Source: Kovacikia minuta CCNUW1
Lineage (GTDB): Bacteria; Cyanobacteriota; Cyanobacteriia; Leptolyngbyales; Leptolyngbyaceae
Assembly (NCBI RefSeq): GCF_020091585.1
Contig: NZ_CP083582.1
Span: 310,001-374,000, forward strand
Reading direction: 5' to 3'
DNA length: 64,000 nt
The translations under genes were made by a program, and so were the position numbers. The stretch's first letter is position 1. Every line of letters begins with the position of its first letter. Below, in pieces: positions 47,084 through 54,888 of this stretch. The notes beneath the pieces were generated by a model. That model saw only the letters and a program-made list of their open reading frames with translations, had not been told where the DNA came from and did no database searches.

Positions 47084-48496
47084 GTGAATCTCAACTCAAC
47101 CTATTCCCCCCAGATCCGAACTGTCCTGGACAATGGCTTGGTGGTTTTGGTGTGGGAAAATCCCGCAGCAGATATTATTGCAGCTCGGATTTTTGTCCGG
47201 GCAGGGAGCCGTTGGGAAACACCTCAACAAGCTGGATTGTCTAATCTAGTTGCCGCAGTTCTAACAAAAGGAACCGAGCAGTTTTCTTCCTACGAGATTG
47301 CCGATCGAGTTGAGTCTGTTGGTGCAAGCCTGAGCGCAGATGCTGCAACTGATTATTTCTTGCTCAGCCTTAAAACAGTTTCGTCGGATTTTGAGGAAAT
47401 TCTGCAACTGGCAGGGGAACTGTTGCGATCGCCCAGTTTTCCGATTCAGGAAATTGAGTTAGAGCGCCGCCTCGTTCTGCAAGCAATTCGGTCTCAACAG
47501 GAACAGCCTTTTACCGTTGCCTTTGATCAATTGCGGCAGGGGATGTATCGAGATCATCCCTACGCCCTTTCCGGTCTGGGCACTGAAGATAGCATCGCTC
47601 AGCTCACCCAGGAAGATTTTTTTCGCTATCACCAAACCCACTTCCGCCCGGACAACATGGTGATTAGCTTATCGGGTCGGGTAGATTCTGAATCGGCTAT
47701 TGCGCTGATCAACCAGGTGTTTGGCGATTGGCAAGCTCCTGACACCCCCCTCACCTCCCTCACCTTGCCCGTCATTACTTCTGAGCCAACCCGCATCGCG
47801 ATCGCCCAGGAGACTCAACAGTCTATCGTAATGCTGGGTTATTTAGCGCCAGCAGTGGGAAGTAGGGAAGAGAGGGCAGAGGGCAGAGGGCAGAGGGCAG
47901 AAGGTAGCACTCAGTCCTCAGTCCTCAGTCCTCAGTCCTCAGTTTCAATTCAAAACTCTCACCCTACACCCCACACCCCACACCCCACACCCCCTTTCCA
48001 GGACTACGCCGCCCTCAAACTGCTCAATAGCTACCTGGGTAACGGTTTGTCCAGTCGTTTATTTGTGGAACTGCGGGAGAAACGGGGACTGGCCTATGAA
48101 GTGTCGGCTTTTTATCCCACCAGGCTTGATCCAGCTCAGTTTGTAGTTTATATGGGCACGGCTCCAGACAATACCGAGATCGCCCTGGAGGGGTTGCAAA
48201 CAGAAGTCGATCGACTCAGAACTGAACAACTTACGCCGGAGGAACTTCAATCTGCAAAAAACAAGATATTAGGGCAGTATGCCCTGGGGAAACAAACCAA
48301 TTCCCAAATCGCTCAAATCTTTGGTTGGTACGAAACCCTCGGTTTGGGCATCGATTTTGACCGTTATTTTCAAGAACAGATTGCAGCCGTCACCCTGGAA
48401 CTGGCTCAGGAAGCGGCCTTTCGATATCTAACCGAACCTTACGCCGTACTATTGGGTCCTGAGGTAGCTGTCAAGGGGTTGGCAAACCTCTGTTAA
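47084..48496 (+). CDS. M16 family peptidase homologue, non-catalytic subunit
   Basis: About 470 residues. It has the M16 fold (QIRTVLDNGLVVLVWENP, FRPDNMVISLSGRVD, GNGLSSRLFVELREKRGLAY) but the position of HxxEH reads LSNLVAAVLTKGT, so the zinc site is absent. It is the usual regulatory partner of the catalytic M16 protein 150 bp upstream. A repeat tract at 47862-47998 adds about 45 low-complexity residues in frame between the two halves. GTG at 47084 avoids translating the upstream repeat tract; a start at 47012 is possible. Confidence 0.85.
   Translation: MNLNSTYSPQIRTVLDNGLVVLVWENPAADIIAARIFVRAGSRWETPQQAGLSNLVAAVLTKGTEQFSSYEIADRVESVGASLSADAATDYFLLSLKTVSSDFEEILQLAGELLRSPSFPIQEIELERRLVLQAIRSQQEQPFTVAFDQLRQGMYRDHPYALSGLGTEDSIAQLTQEDFFRYHQTHFRPDNMVISLSGRVDSESAIALINQVFGDWQAPDTPLTSLTLPVITSEPTRIAIAQETQQSIVMLGYLAPAVGSREERAEGRGQRAEGSTQSSVLSPQSSVSIQNSHPTPHTPHPTPPFQDYAALKLLNSYLGNGLSSRLFVELREKRGLAYEVSAFYPTRLDPAQFVVYMGTAPDNTEIALEGLQTEVDRLRTEQLTPEELQSAKNKILGQYALGKQTNSQIAQIFGWYETLGLGIDFDRYFQEQIAAVTLELAQEAAFRYLTEPYAVLLGPEVAVKGLANLC
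47862..47998. repeat. In-frame compound repeat tract in the second M16 gene
   Basis: ggcagag heptamers (three or more), tcagtcc heptamers (four), aattcaaaa and accccac heptamers (four). The frame stays open across the tract. Confidence 0.85.
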
Positions 48497-48631
48497 AATT
48501 ACGGGTTTATCCGTAAACTAACCCCCCATAAAGCTAGAAAAAATACCGAGTACTTCAGCAGGCGAAAGCGCTAATCTGTAGTACCACGAGAGATATCTAC
48601 TCCTGGGACCGCTTGTAGAGGTGTCACAGCT

Positions 48632-49855
48632 ATGCTTGAAGAATTAGTCTATACTTGGCAACAATCAAAACAAGGGGTAACGGAACCAGGAATCCAGCCA
48701 GCCACCCCAATCGAGGCACGAATGATGCATAATCAGCCTGAGTCCTCAAGCAACCCACCAGAAAACAGTCATTTTGGAGCGAACCTTTCAGACCCCTCAG
48801 CTTCACGTGAAACGGTTTTCCCTCCAGCCTCTGAGGGATTAGGGGATGAGTTATCTGAGCCGATTACCCTATCTCCTGAAAAACTTGACCTGGAAGAACC
48901 CAAAATCTCCGCCGATCGCCTCTTAAACCAGGGATGGAAGCATCTTCAAGCAGACCAATTTGAGCCTGCTGTGAAAGCGCTACAGAAAGCTTATTCCCTT
49001 TATAAAGAGGTTGAAGATGAATACGGACAGGGCAGGGCACTCAGCAGTTTAGGCACAACTTACTACAATCTGAGGCATTATCTTAAAGCGGTAGAATATT
49101 CTCAGAAAGCATTGGAAATTGCCCAAACACGGCAGGATCGTAGCAGCAGTGTCAAGATTTTGGGCGTTCTAGGAAATGCTTACCGTCACTTAAAGGAGCA
49201 GGCAAAGGCAATTGAGTTTCAGCAACAAAGCCTTGCGATCGCCCAGGAAATTGAAGATCTCCGTGGTGAAATGGCAGCCCTCAACAATCTTGGGCTGGCA
49301 CATAAAGCGCTTGGCGATCCTGAGACAGCGATTCGCTATGAAGAACGGGGATTAGAAATTGCCACTCGCCTTGGAGATGAGCAGGTTCGAGAGCAAATCC
49401 TTAAGAATCTAGGGAATGCCTGCTATGCGCTGGGAGATTACACAAGAGCCATTGATTACTACCGACAACGTCTTGCCCTGACTCAGAAAGAGGATAATGC
49501 TCGCACCCAGGGGCAGATTTTGAGGAGCTTAGGAAATGCCTGCTACGCCCTGGGAGATTACCAGCAGGCAATTGAATACAACCGTCAATGGCTTGACCTC
49601 TCCCGCGAACTTTCTGACAACCGCAGTGTGGAGCAGGCGCTTGGCAGTATGGGTTTTGCCTACGATGCAATGGGTAACTATCCCCAGGCGATCGACTGCT
49701 ACGAACAACGCCTCCGCCTTGCCCGCACCATGAAAGATCAGCGGCTAGAAGACCAGGTTTTGGGCAATCTCAAAGTTGCTTACTATGCGCTTGGAGATTT
49801 TGCCAAAGCCTCCGAATATGCCGAGCAACGGGAAGCATTTTTGCATTTGAACTAG
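48632..49855 (+). CDS. TPR repeat protein
   Basis: 407 residues. The N-terminal 100 residues are Pro/Ser-rich and probably unstructured. From about residue 105, seven 40-residue TPR units of the LGN/Rapsyn type follow (for example LGNACYALGDYTRAIDYYRQ and LGNACYALGDYQQAIEYNRQ). Such repeats bind peptides or partner proteins. No membrane anchor or catalytic domain. Its partner is not apparent from the neighbours. Confidence 0.85.
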   Translation: MLEELVYTWQQSKQGVTEPGIQPATPIEARMMHNQPESSSNPPENSHFGANLSDPSASRETVFPPASEGLGDELSEPITLSPEKLDLEEPKISADRLLNQGWKHLQADQFEPAVKALQKAYSLYKEVEDEYGQGRALSSLGTTYYNLRHYLKAVEYSQKALEIAQTRQDRSSSVKILGVLGNAYRHLKEQAKAIEFQQQSLAIAQEIEDLRGEMAALNNLGLAHKALGDPETAIRYEERGLEIATRLGDEQVREQILKNLGNACYALGDYTRAIDYYRQRLALTQKEDNARTQGQILRSLGNACYALGDYQQAIEYNRQWLDLSRELSDNRSVEQALGSMGFAYDAMGNYPQAIDCYEQRLRLARTMKDQRLEDQVLGNLKVAYYALGDFAKASEYAEQREAFLHLN

Positions 49856-49953
49856 GTAGCATCTGTCTGGCAGGAATTCTGAATTTTCCCATTCCTATCT
49901 CCCTTCTCTCCCGCAGCTTTCCTGTCTCCCCAGGCACTTTGTCCTTCTCGCTG

Positions 49954-50541
49954 CTACGCCCTGCTGCGATCGTTCCACTTCCAGATACAACTGGAAATGA
50001 GATTGGTGGCAACGTGGGCAATGATGGGCACCAACAGGTTACCAGTCACAACGGCACTGGCTCCCAGAGCCATCCCAACTACAGTTGCCCAGACAACATA
50101 GGGCCACTGCTTTAGATTACTCAGGTGTAAGACTCCAAAGCAAAGACTAGAGAAAATTACCCCAGTTGTATCCATGCCAAAAGTAGGCAGCATAACGCCT
50201 CTAAACAGCAGCTCTTCGCTTAACCCTGGGAGCAATCCTAACCAGATCACATCCAACCAGATTAGAGGTTTGAGGACAAGCTCCAGGTAATAATCCGCAC
50301 TTTGGCGATAAGCGAACCAGGTATAGTAGACCGCAGAACTGGCAATTGTGATTGCGCCCCCTAACCCTAACCCTATCAGGACTGATTTCCCTGACCATTT
50401 CAACGACAGAAGAGAGGCTTCACCAAACTGCATCCAAAGCTTGGTAATGAGGAGCAATACAACCGCAGTTACCCCCATTGCGATCAGGACCTGGGTGCGG
50501 CTGAGTGGTTCAAATTCAGGAGTTTCGGGAAGTTCTGCCAC
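49954..50541 (-). CDS. CPBP family intramembrane metalloprotease
   Basis: 195 residues with about five membrane helices. The abortive-infection/CPBP motifs are present: SEELLFRGVML (EExxxR), CFGVLHLSN (FxxxH) and IIAHVATNLISS (HxxxN). These place the zinc-binding Glu and His residues within the membrane, as in Rce1-type proteases. Substrates are unknown. The CPBP family includes members involved in bacteriocin self-immunity and protein maturation, but nothing beside it points to either. Confidence 0.85.
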   Translation of the reverse strand: MAELPETPEFEPLSRTQVLIAMGVTAVVLLLITKLWMQFGEASLLSLKWSGKSVLIGLGLGGAITIASSAVYYTWFAYRQSADYYLELVLKPLIWLDVIWLGLLPGLSEELLFRGVMLPTFGMDTTGVIFSSLCFGVLHLSNLKQWPYVVWATVVGMALGASAVVTGNLLVPIIAHVATNLISSCIWKWNDRSRA

Positions 50542-50591
50542 GGAATCAGTCGGAGGAAGTTGAAATGAGCAGCTTCATTAGAGTCTAACTG

Positions 50592-51672
50592 CTAATCTGA
50601 CCAATCTTTCAAGCAACCTAAGGAAGGAATTGCAGGTTTTAAAGCAGCCGCACTGATACCAGCCCGATGGGCAACCAGATAACCTAACGCTTCTAAGTAA
50701 GAATTGACCTGAATTGCGGAGATACCGAGAGCCTCTGAAGCAACCTGCATTGTTGTCGTATTGTCTTGAACAGCAATCAGTTGAGTTTGGATTTGGCTAA
50801 AGCTCAATATGCTACTCCCACCGCTGGCGGTTGCAGGTATTACCACAGCATCGACCTGATCAGCCCATATATCCGTCGATCGCAGTTTGTAGGTGGGATC
50901 AGACAGGACAACAAACTGAGGCGCACGGCTCAAACCAACCCAACACACAAGGCAAAAAGGTATAGCCCAACTCCTCAGCTGCCGATCGGGGCGCGACCTG
51001 GGCATCCAGCGGCAAAGGGGACAATGCCGGGGCATGGGCACAGGGAATCTGAAAGGTGCGTACTACCAGATGGCTGATGACTGCTTCTGCCCCAGCCAGA
51101 GGATCAACCCCTTCTCCCTGGCGGTAGTGCTGGAGCGCTTCACTATCCAGATCATCGGGGAACCGGGCAACCACTGCGATCGCCTCCGCCCCTGCCTGGT
51201 TAATTGACCTTTCCACTGCCCGCAGCAAGCTATCTGAATTTTGAATGGTTCCCCAGGTGGCACCCGAAGCTGCCGTTTTTAGGCTGACGTTCAGGGGAGC
51301 ATCTGTAACAACGTAATCGGTCAGGTTCAAACCCAGGGTTGCTCTGGTGGCATCTGCCGCTTGAATCTGCCGCAATTGCAAATCGGGTTCAATGCCCTGG
51401 TCTAACACCAAGCCCACACGATTTTGATGCACAGGACGCAATCCCCACTGCCCAGCGGCAAACTGATCCAAGCCATAGCCCTCAACATACAGGGCATTAG
51501 GCACATTCCAATAAAGTTGTGCTCCATTCAGAACATTGGGATGGGTAATCAGCCGATCGGCAACCTGAGCGATTGCCCGTGCTACGGGTAACCCATCACC
51601 GGCACAGCCCCCGATCGCCGCTCCTATTCCCGTTGGAATGATCAAAACCACAGTGTACGGACGATTAAGCAT
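50592..51672 (-). pseudogene. DUF3326 family protein, frameshifted
   Basis: Original product about 360 residues. Frame one starts MLNRPYTVVLIIPTGIGAAI and ends near 50899; the other continues VGLSRAPQFVVLSDPTYKLR to LGCLKDWSD. One extra G on the coding strand (plus-strand CCC at 50939-50941) breaks FLPCVL-VGLSRAPQF. Removing it restores the expected continuous protein. DUF3326 is a cyanobacteria-wide family of unknown function. Whether the break is real or a sequencing error cannot be decided here. Confidence 0.8.
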
Positions 51673-51805
51673 CGGTTCTCAGTTGAATGAAGTGCAATGT
51701 TCTAGTTTTGTTCATTGGGCATTGGGCATGGATCGTTGATTGTTAGAGACGAGTCCCTAACCCCTGCCCCCTTTTATCCTTCATCCTTTATCCTTTCCCT
51801 ACCAC

Positions 51806-52720
51806 CTACCTCACCCCCCACCGTCTCCGCCAGCTGGAGGTGGACTCCAGACAGGAATGGTTCTGTTCCTTCTGGTGCCGTTCCAAAATCAGCTGCGGTG
51901 GATCACACAGGGTAGGGTCTCGATAGGGGACAGCGGCACGGGTTCGCAGGTGTTCTTGCTCCATCTGAGATAAGGGATGCAGCAGTTCAGAATGGAATGC
52001 GGCAACCGTTCCCTGGGACCACTCATGGGGTAAATGAACTTCTCCCAGGGGAATGGTGCCAATGCATAAGCCGACTTCTAATAAAGCCGATCGCACGGAA
52101 GCTGAACGGGAATAGGTGGTTAATTTCCCCATTGGAGCTAAACAGCGGGATATGAACCTGAAAAATTCTACGGTCCACAATTGAGGGCAGCGACGGGGTG
52201 AGAATGGATCTAAAAAAATCGCGTCTGCCTGAAATCCTGAGTGACAAAGGTGCTGGATCGTCTGACGGGCATCACCCATTAGAAGCGTTGCGTCTAGGCG
52301 GGGAGTGGTGTAGCGGTGGGTTGTGGCAATTGATCGCAAAGCATCCTGTACAGGGTTCGACCAGCCCTTGAGCAGGTCGGGAGCGATCGCCGCTCTGGGA
52401 ATTGTTGCATCCAATTCCAAGCCAACAATTTCAACAAAACACCCAGGATTTTCTACCCAAAGGGTTTCCAGGGCAGCAGCCGTGTTGTATCCCAGGCCGT
52501 AACAAACATCCAATAGTTTGACAGATTTTTGCTGCGATCGCTGTTTCAGATCGGTTGCCTGGGCAAATTTCTGAAATGCTTCCTGTCTCGCACCATAGCG
52601 GCTGTGGAAGGTTTCACCAAATTCTTCTGAAAAGAAGGTAAAGGAACCATCATCAGTAAGCTGGGGAGTCCAGGAGGGGAAGGAAGACATCGGAGAGGGG
52701 GAGAAAGAGGAGGTCAGCAA
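51806..52720 (-). CDS. MnmD-type tRNA wobble-uridine methyltransferase
   Basis: 304 residues. It matches the methyltransferase half of MnmC, which completes 5-methylaminomethyl-2-thiouridine at position 34 of tRNA. Motifs: FGETFHSRYGARQEAF, the SAM-binding LLDVCYGLGYNTAAAL, VGLELDATIPR and the catalytic-type AIFLDPFSPRRCPQLW. The FAD-dependent MnmC half is absent, as in many bacteria. The C-terminal 60 residues are divergent. Confidence 0.87.
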   Translation of the reverse strand: MLTSSFSPSPMSSFPSWTPQLTDDGSFTFFSEEFGETFHSRYGARQEAFQKFAQATDLKQRSQQKSVKLLDVCYGLGYNTAAALETLWVENPGCFVEIVGLELDATIPRAAIAPDLLKGWSNPVQDALRSIATTHRYTTPRLDATLLMGDARQTIQHLCHSGFQADAIFLDPFSPRRCPQLWTVEFFRFISRCLAPMGKLTTYSRSASVRSALLEVGLCIGTIPLGEVHLPHEWSQGTVAAFHSELLHPLSQMEQEHLRTRAAVPYRDPTLCDPPQLILERHQKEQNHSCLESTSSWRRRWGVR

Positions 52721-52800
52721 AGGGGTTCCGAATCAAAACTTAAACTTTTGTAAATATTGCCATTTAAGGGCAAATCTGTAAAAATGGATACAGAAACGAA

Positions 52801-52932
52801 TCGTTCATCTTCTTTTCCGGCTGCTCCTACATAAAGGTTGGGTTAGCCAGATAATTTGAAGAAGACGGAAGTAGGGAGTCATCCCGAAGGAACGCGCCTC
52901 AAATCTCAACAGATGACTATTAGGAGGCGAAA
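52801..52932 (+). promoter_or_regulatory. Glutamine riboswitch (glnA / downstream-peptide type) with ribosome-site-sequestering hairpin
   Basis: P1: cgttc (52802-52806) pairs with gaacg (52890-52894). P2: tcttctt (52808-52814) pairs with aagaaga (52859-52865). P3: ggga (52874-52877) pairs with tccc (52882-52885). Between P2 and P3 lies cggaagtag and after P3 cgaaggaacgcgcc; both are signature segments of this riboswitch class. Downstream, cgcctc (52895-52900) is complementary to gaggcg (52924-52929), which overlaps the aggagg ribosome site 6-11 bases before the DUF4278 start. Glutamine binding would then alter translation. Class assigned from memory of the consensus. Confidence 0.75.
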
Positions 52933-53379
52933 ATGAAACTCTCTTATCGCGGTGTTAGCTACGAATCTAATCCCTCTACTGACCTTACATTCTCTGCGCC
53001 CGTTGTTGATCTGAATTATCGCGGTGCAACCTACCGTTTGAATCAGACTGCTAAAACCGAAGCACTGAATGCAATTTTGAAGTATCGAGGAGTAGCTTAT
53101 CATCCCCAACCTGCGGTTCAGAATGCCCCCGCTTCTGCACAACCAGTGCCAGAAGCTGTGGCTCAAAACCCAGTTCAAGACACAATTCAGGAAAAAGCCC
53201 GTCACCTGATGATGAACCATCATCGGACAGTAAAAAATCGTCAGCAGGTACTGTTGAGCCGTTCTGCTGCTGAAGTTGGGCTAACCGCGAATCTGTCAAG
53301 TTATTGGAATCATATTCAAGGTAAAATTCATCCTTCTTTCTGGGCGACTTACGATCGCAGCCACACGAGTCTCAGTTGA
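52933..53379 (+). CDS. DUF4278 protein with three YRG repeats, riboswitch-controlled
   Basis: 148 residues. The N-terminal half has three copies of the DUF4278 unit: LSYRGVSY, LNYRGATY and LKYRGVAY. The C-terminal half is helical with HHRTVKNRQQVLLSRSAAE. As I recall, the Synechocystis DUF4278 protein PirA binds the PII protein and tunes arginine synthesis, so a similar nitrogen-control role is possible here. The 5' region carries a glutamine-riboswitch-like structure, which fits. An AGGAGG site lies 6 bases before ATG. Confidence 0.8.
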   Translation: MKLSYRGVSYESNPSTDLTFSAPVVDLNYRGATYRLNQTAKTEALNAILKYRGVAYHPQPAVQNAPASAQPVPEAVAQNPVQDTIQEKARHLMMNHHRTVKNRQQVLLSRSAAEVGLTANLSSYWNHIQGKIHPSFWATYDRSHTSLS

Positions 53380-53523
53380 GTAGGGAGTAGGAGATAGGGG
53401 ATAGGGGATGAATGAGGAGTTTGGATCTCCCTTTAATTTTTAATTCTAACCTCCCCTATCTCCCTCCCCTTCTGCCCTTCGCCTTAAAATACATCCTTTC
53501 TTTAGCTTTGACGCTTTCCCCCA

Positions 53524-53952
53524 TCACTGCAAGTTCAGTGTAAAGGCTGTGGTATCTTTTCCTGTATCCAGTTCACGGAAATTTTCCCAGCGAGATCGCA
53601 AGCCGTTACATTGTTTGTCGGCATCTGTGAATGCGAATCCTTCACTGGAAATGCAGAAGGGGTGTTTTCCGCCCCAAGTGTAGTTGTTATCGGTTGTGGC
53701 GTAGTAGTAGTAGTAGCGATTGGTCAGATTGCGGTTGAGCAGGGTGCCACATTCCCCTTCTTTGAGCGTTAGCCAACCCTCACTTCTCCAGGCATTTTTA
53801 CCGGCTGGATAGGCAATGGCGATCACAGCGGTGCCGCGTTCACCCTTGTTACAAACTTTTAGACCTGACCCGGATGAATTGGCAAATGCTAAATTTGTCG
53901 CGATTCCTGCAACCAGCGCAGTTAAACCAATCAATCCATAGAGCTTGCCCAT
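53524..53952 (-). CDS. DUF1036-type exported protein
   Basis: About 142 residues. ATG at 53952 (MGKLYGLIGLTALVAGIATN) with a GGAG site begins a signal peptide cut near AFANS. The mature part LKVCNKGERGTAVIAIAYP and GWLTLKEGECGTLL matches the DUF1036 fold, with Cys residues suggesting a disulfide. Function unknown; some members are linked to sporulation or surface structures. Confidence 0.75.
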   Translation of the reverse strand: MGKLYGLIGLTALVAGIATNLAFANSSGSGLKVCNKGERGTAVIAIAYPAGKNAWRSEGWLTLKEGECGTLLNRNLTNRYYYYYATTDNNYTWGGKHPFCISSEGFAFTDADKQCNGLRSRWENFRELDTGKDTTAFTLNLQ

Positions 53953-54008
53953 TGTTCTCTCCAGCAAAATCAATCCAGACCAGGTTTTTCAGACGGGAAA
54001 GATTGCCT

Positions 54009-54885
54009 CTACAAAAAATCGACCGTCAGGTTGAAGACCGTTTCCAGGCTGGCTCCAGGATCAAGATAAAGCAAGCGATCGCCCGTATTTAGGGCATTGC
54101 GGGGCGCAGTCCAGGGTTCCAGGCAGTAAAAGTCTTTACCCTTAACAGTCCAAAAAACCAGCGTTCCGAAGGAATTACTGTAATTTAGTGTGAGCCGCAA
54201 CGATTGGCTTTTATCTAACACGGTGGCAAATTGACTGGTAACGCCAATAAAGGCAACGTCAATTTCATCCTGTCCAAAGTCGAACGAGTTTGTAAACGGA
54301 TGAACGGTTTTTGTGCGTTGATCCTGAAAACTACTGGCCGGGATGTCGAATTCAAGCTGGGTTTTGTCTGTCACTTGAAAATAGGGGTGAAACCCCACGG
54401 AGAAAGGCATAGGCACATCGGAGTGATTGGTGTAGCGCTGATGGGTTGCCAGGGTGCCGTTGTGCAGCGTGTAGGTAAAAGCCAGCTGAAAATCGAAGGG
54501 ATAAACCACCCGGGTTCGTTCCATTGCTGTTAAGAACCAGGGTTAAACTAACCCGATCTTGAGTTACCTGCTCCGTCACTTCCCAGGCTAAATCCCGTGC
54601 AAACCCATGCTGTTTGAGCGTGTAAGTTTGCCCGTTGTAGGTATAGGTGTTGTCTGGCAAGTTCCCACAAATGGGAAACAGGATAGGAATGCCCCCCCGC
54701 ACTGATAGGGCTGGATCGGCGAATCGTTCTGCATCCAGATAAAGAATGTCTTTACCGTGAACCTGCCAGCGGGTGACAATTCCTCCCCGCTCTGGAACAA
54801 TTTCCAGAATCGAGTTGGTTTCCTGATCGGAGAGAATATAGGTTGTGTAACGGTCGTGTTGGGTGGCGATCTCAAACATCGTCAT
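54009..54885 (-). pseudogene. Aldose 1-epimerase family protein, frameshifted
   Basis: Full product about 292 residues. N-terminal part: EIVPERGGIVTRWQVHGKDI and GIPILFPICGNLPDN. C-terminal part: FSVGFHPYFQV and DFYCLEPWTAPRNALN, the catalytic His and Glu regions of galactose-mutarotase-like folds. The frames join at 54521-54522, where one extra G on the coding strand changes LVLNS-NERTRVVYPF. It starts 3 bp after the CapA stop, so the two are coupled. Confidence 0.8.
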
Positions 54886-54888
54886 TCC

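Noticed and set aside
52340-52365. gggttcgacc sequence resembling a tRNA T-arm
   Set aside because: It lies within the MnmD coding region and has no acceptor stem, D-arm or anticodon arm around it.
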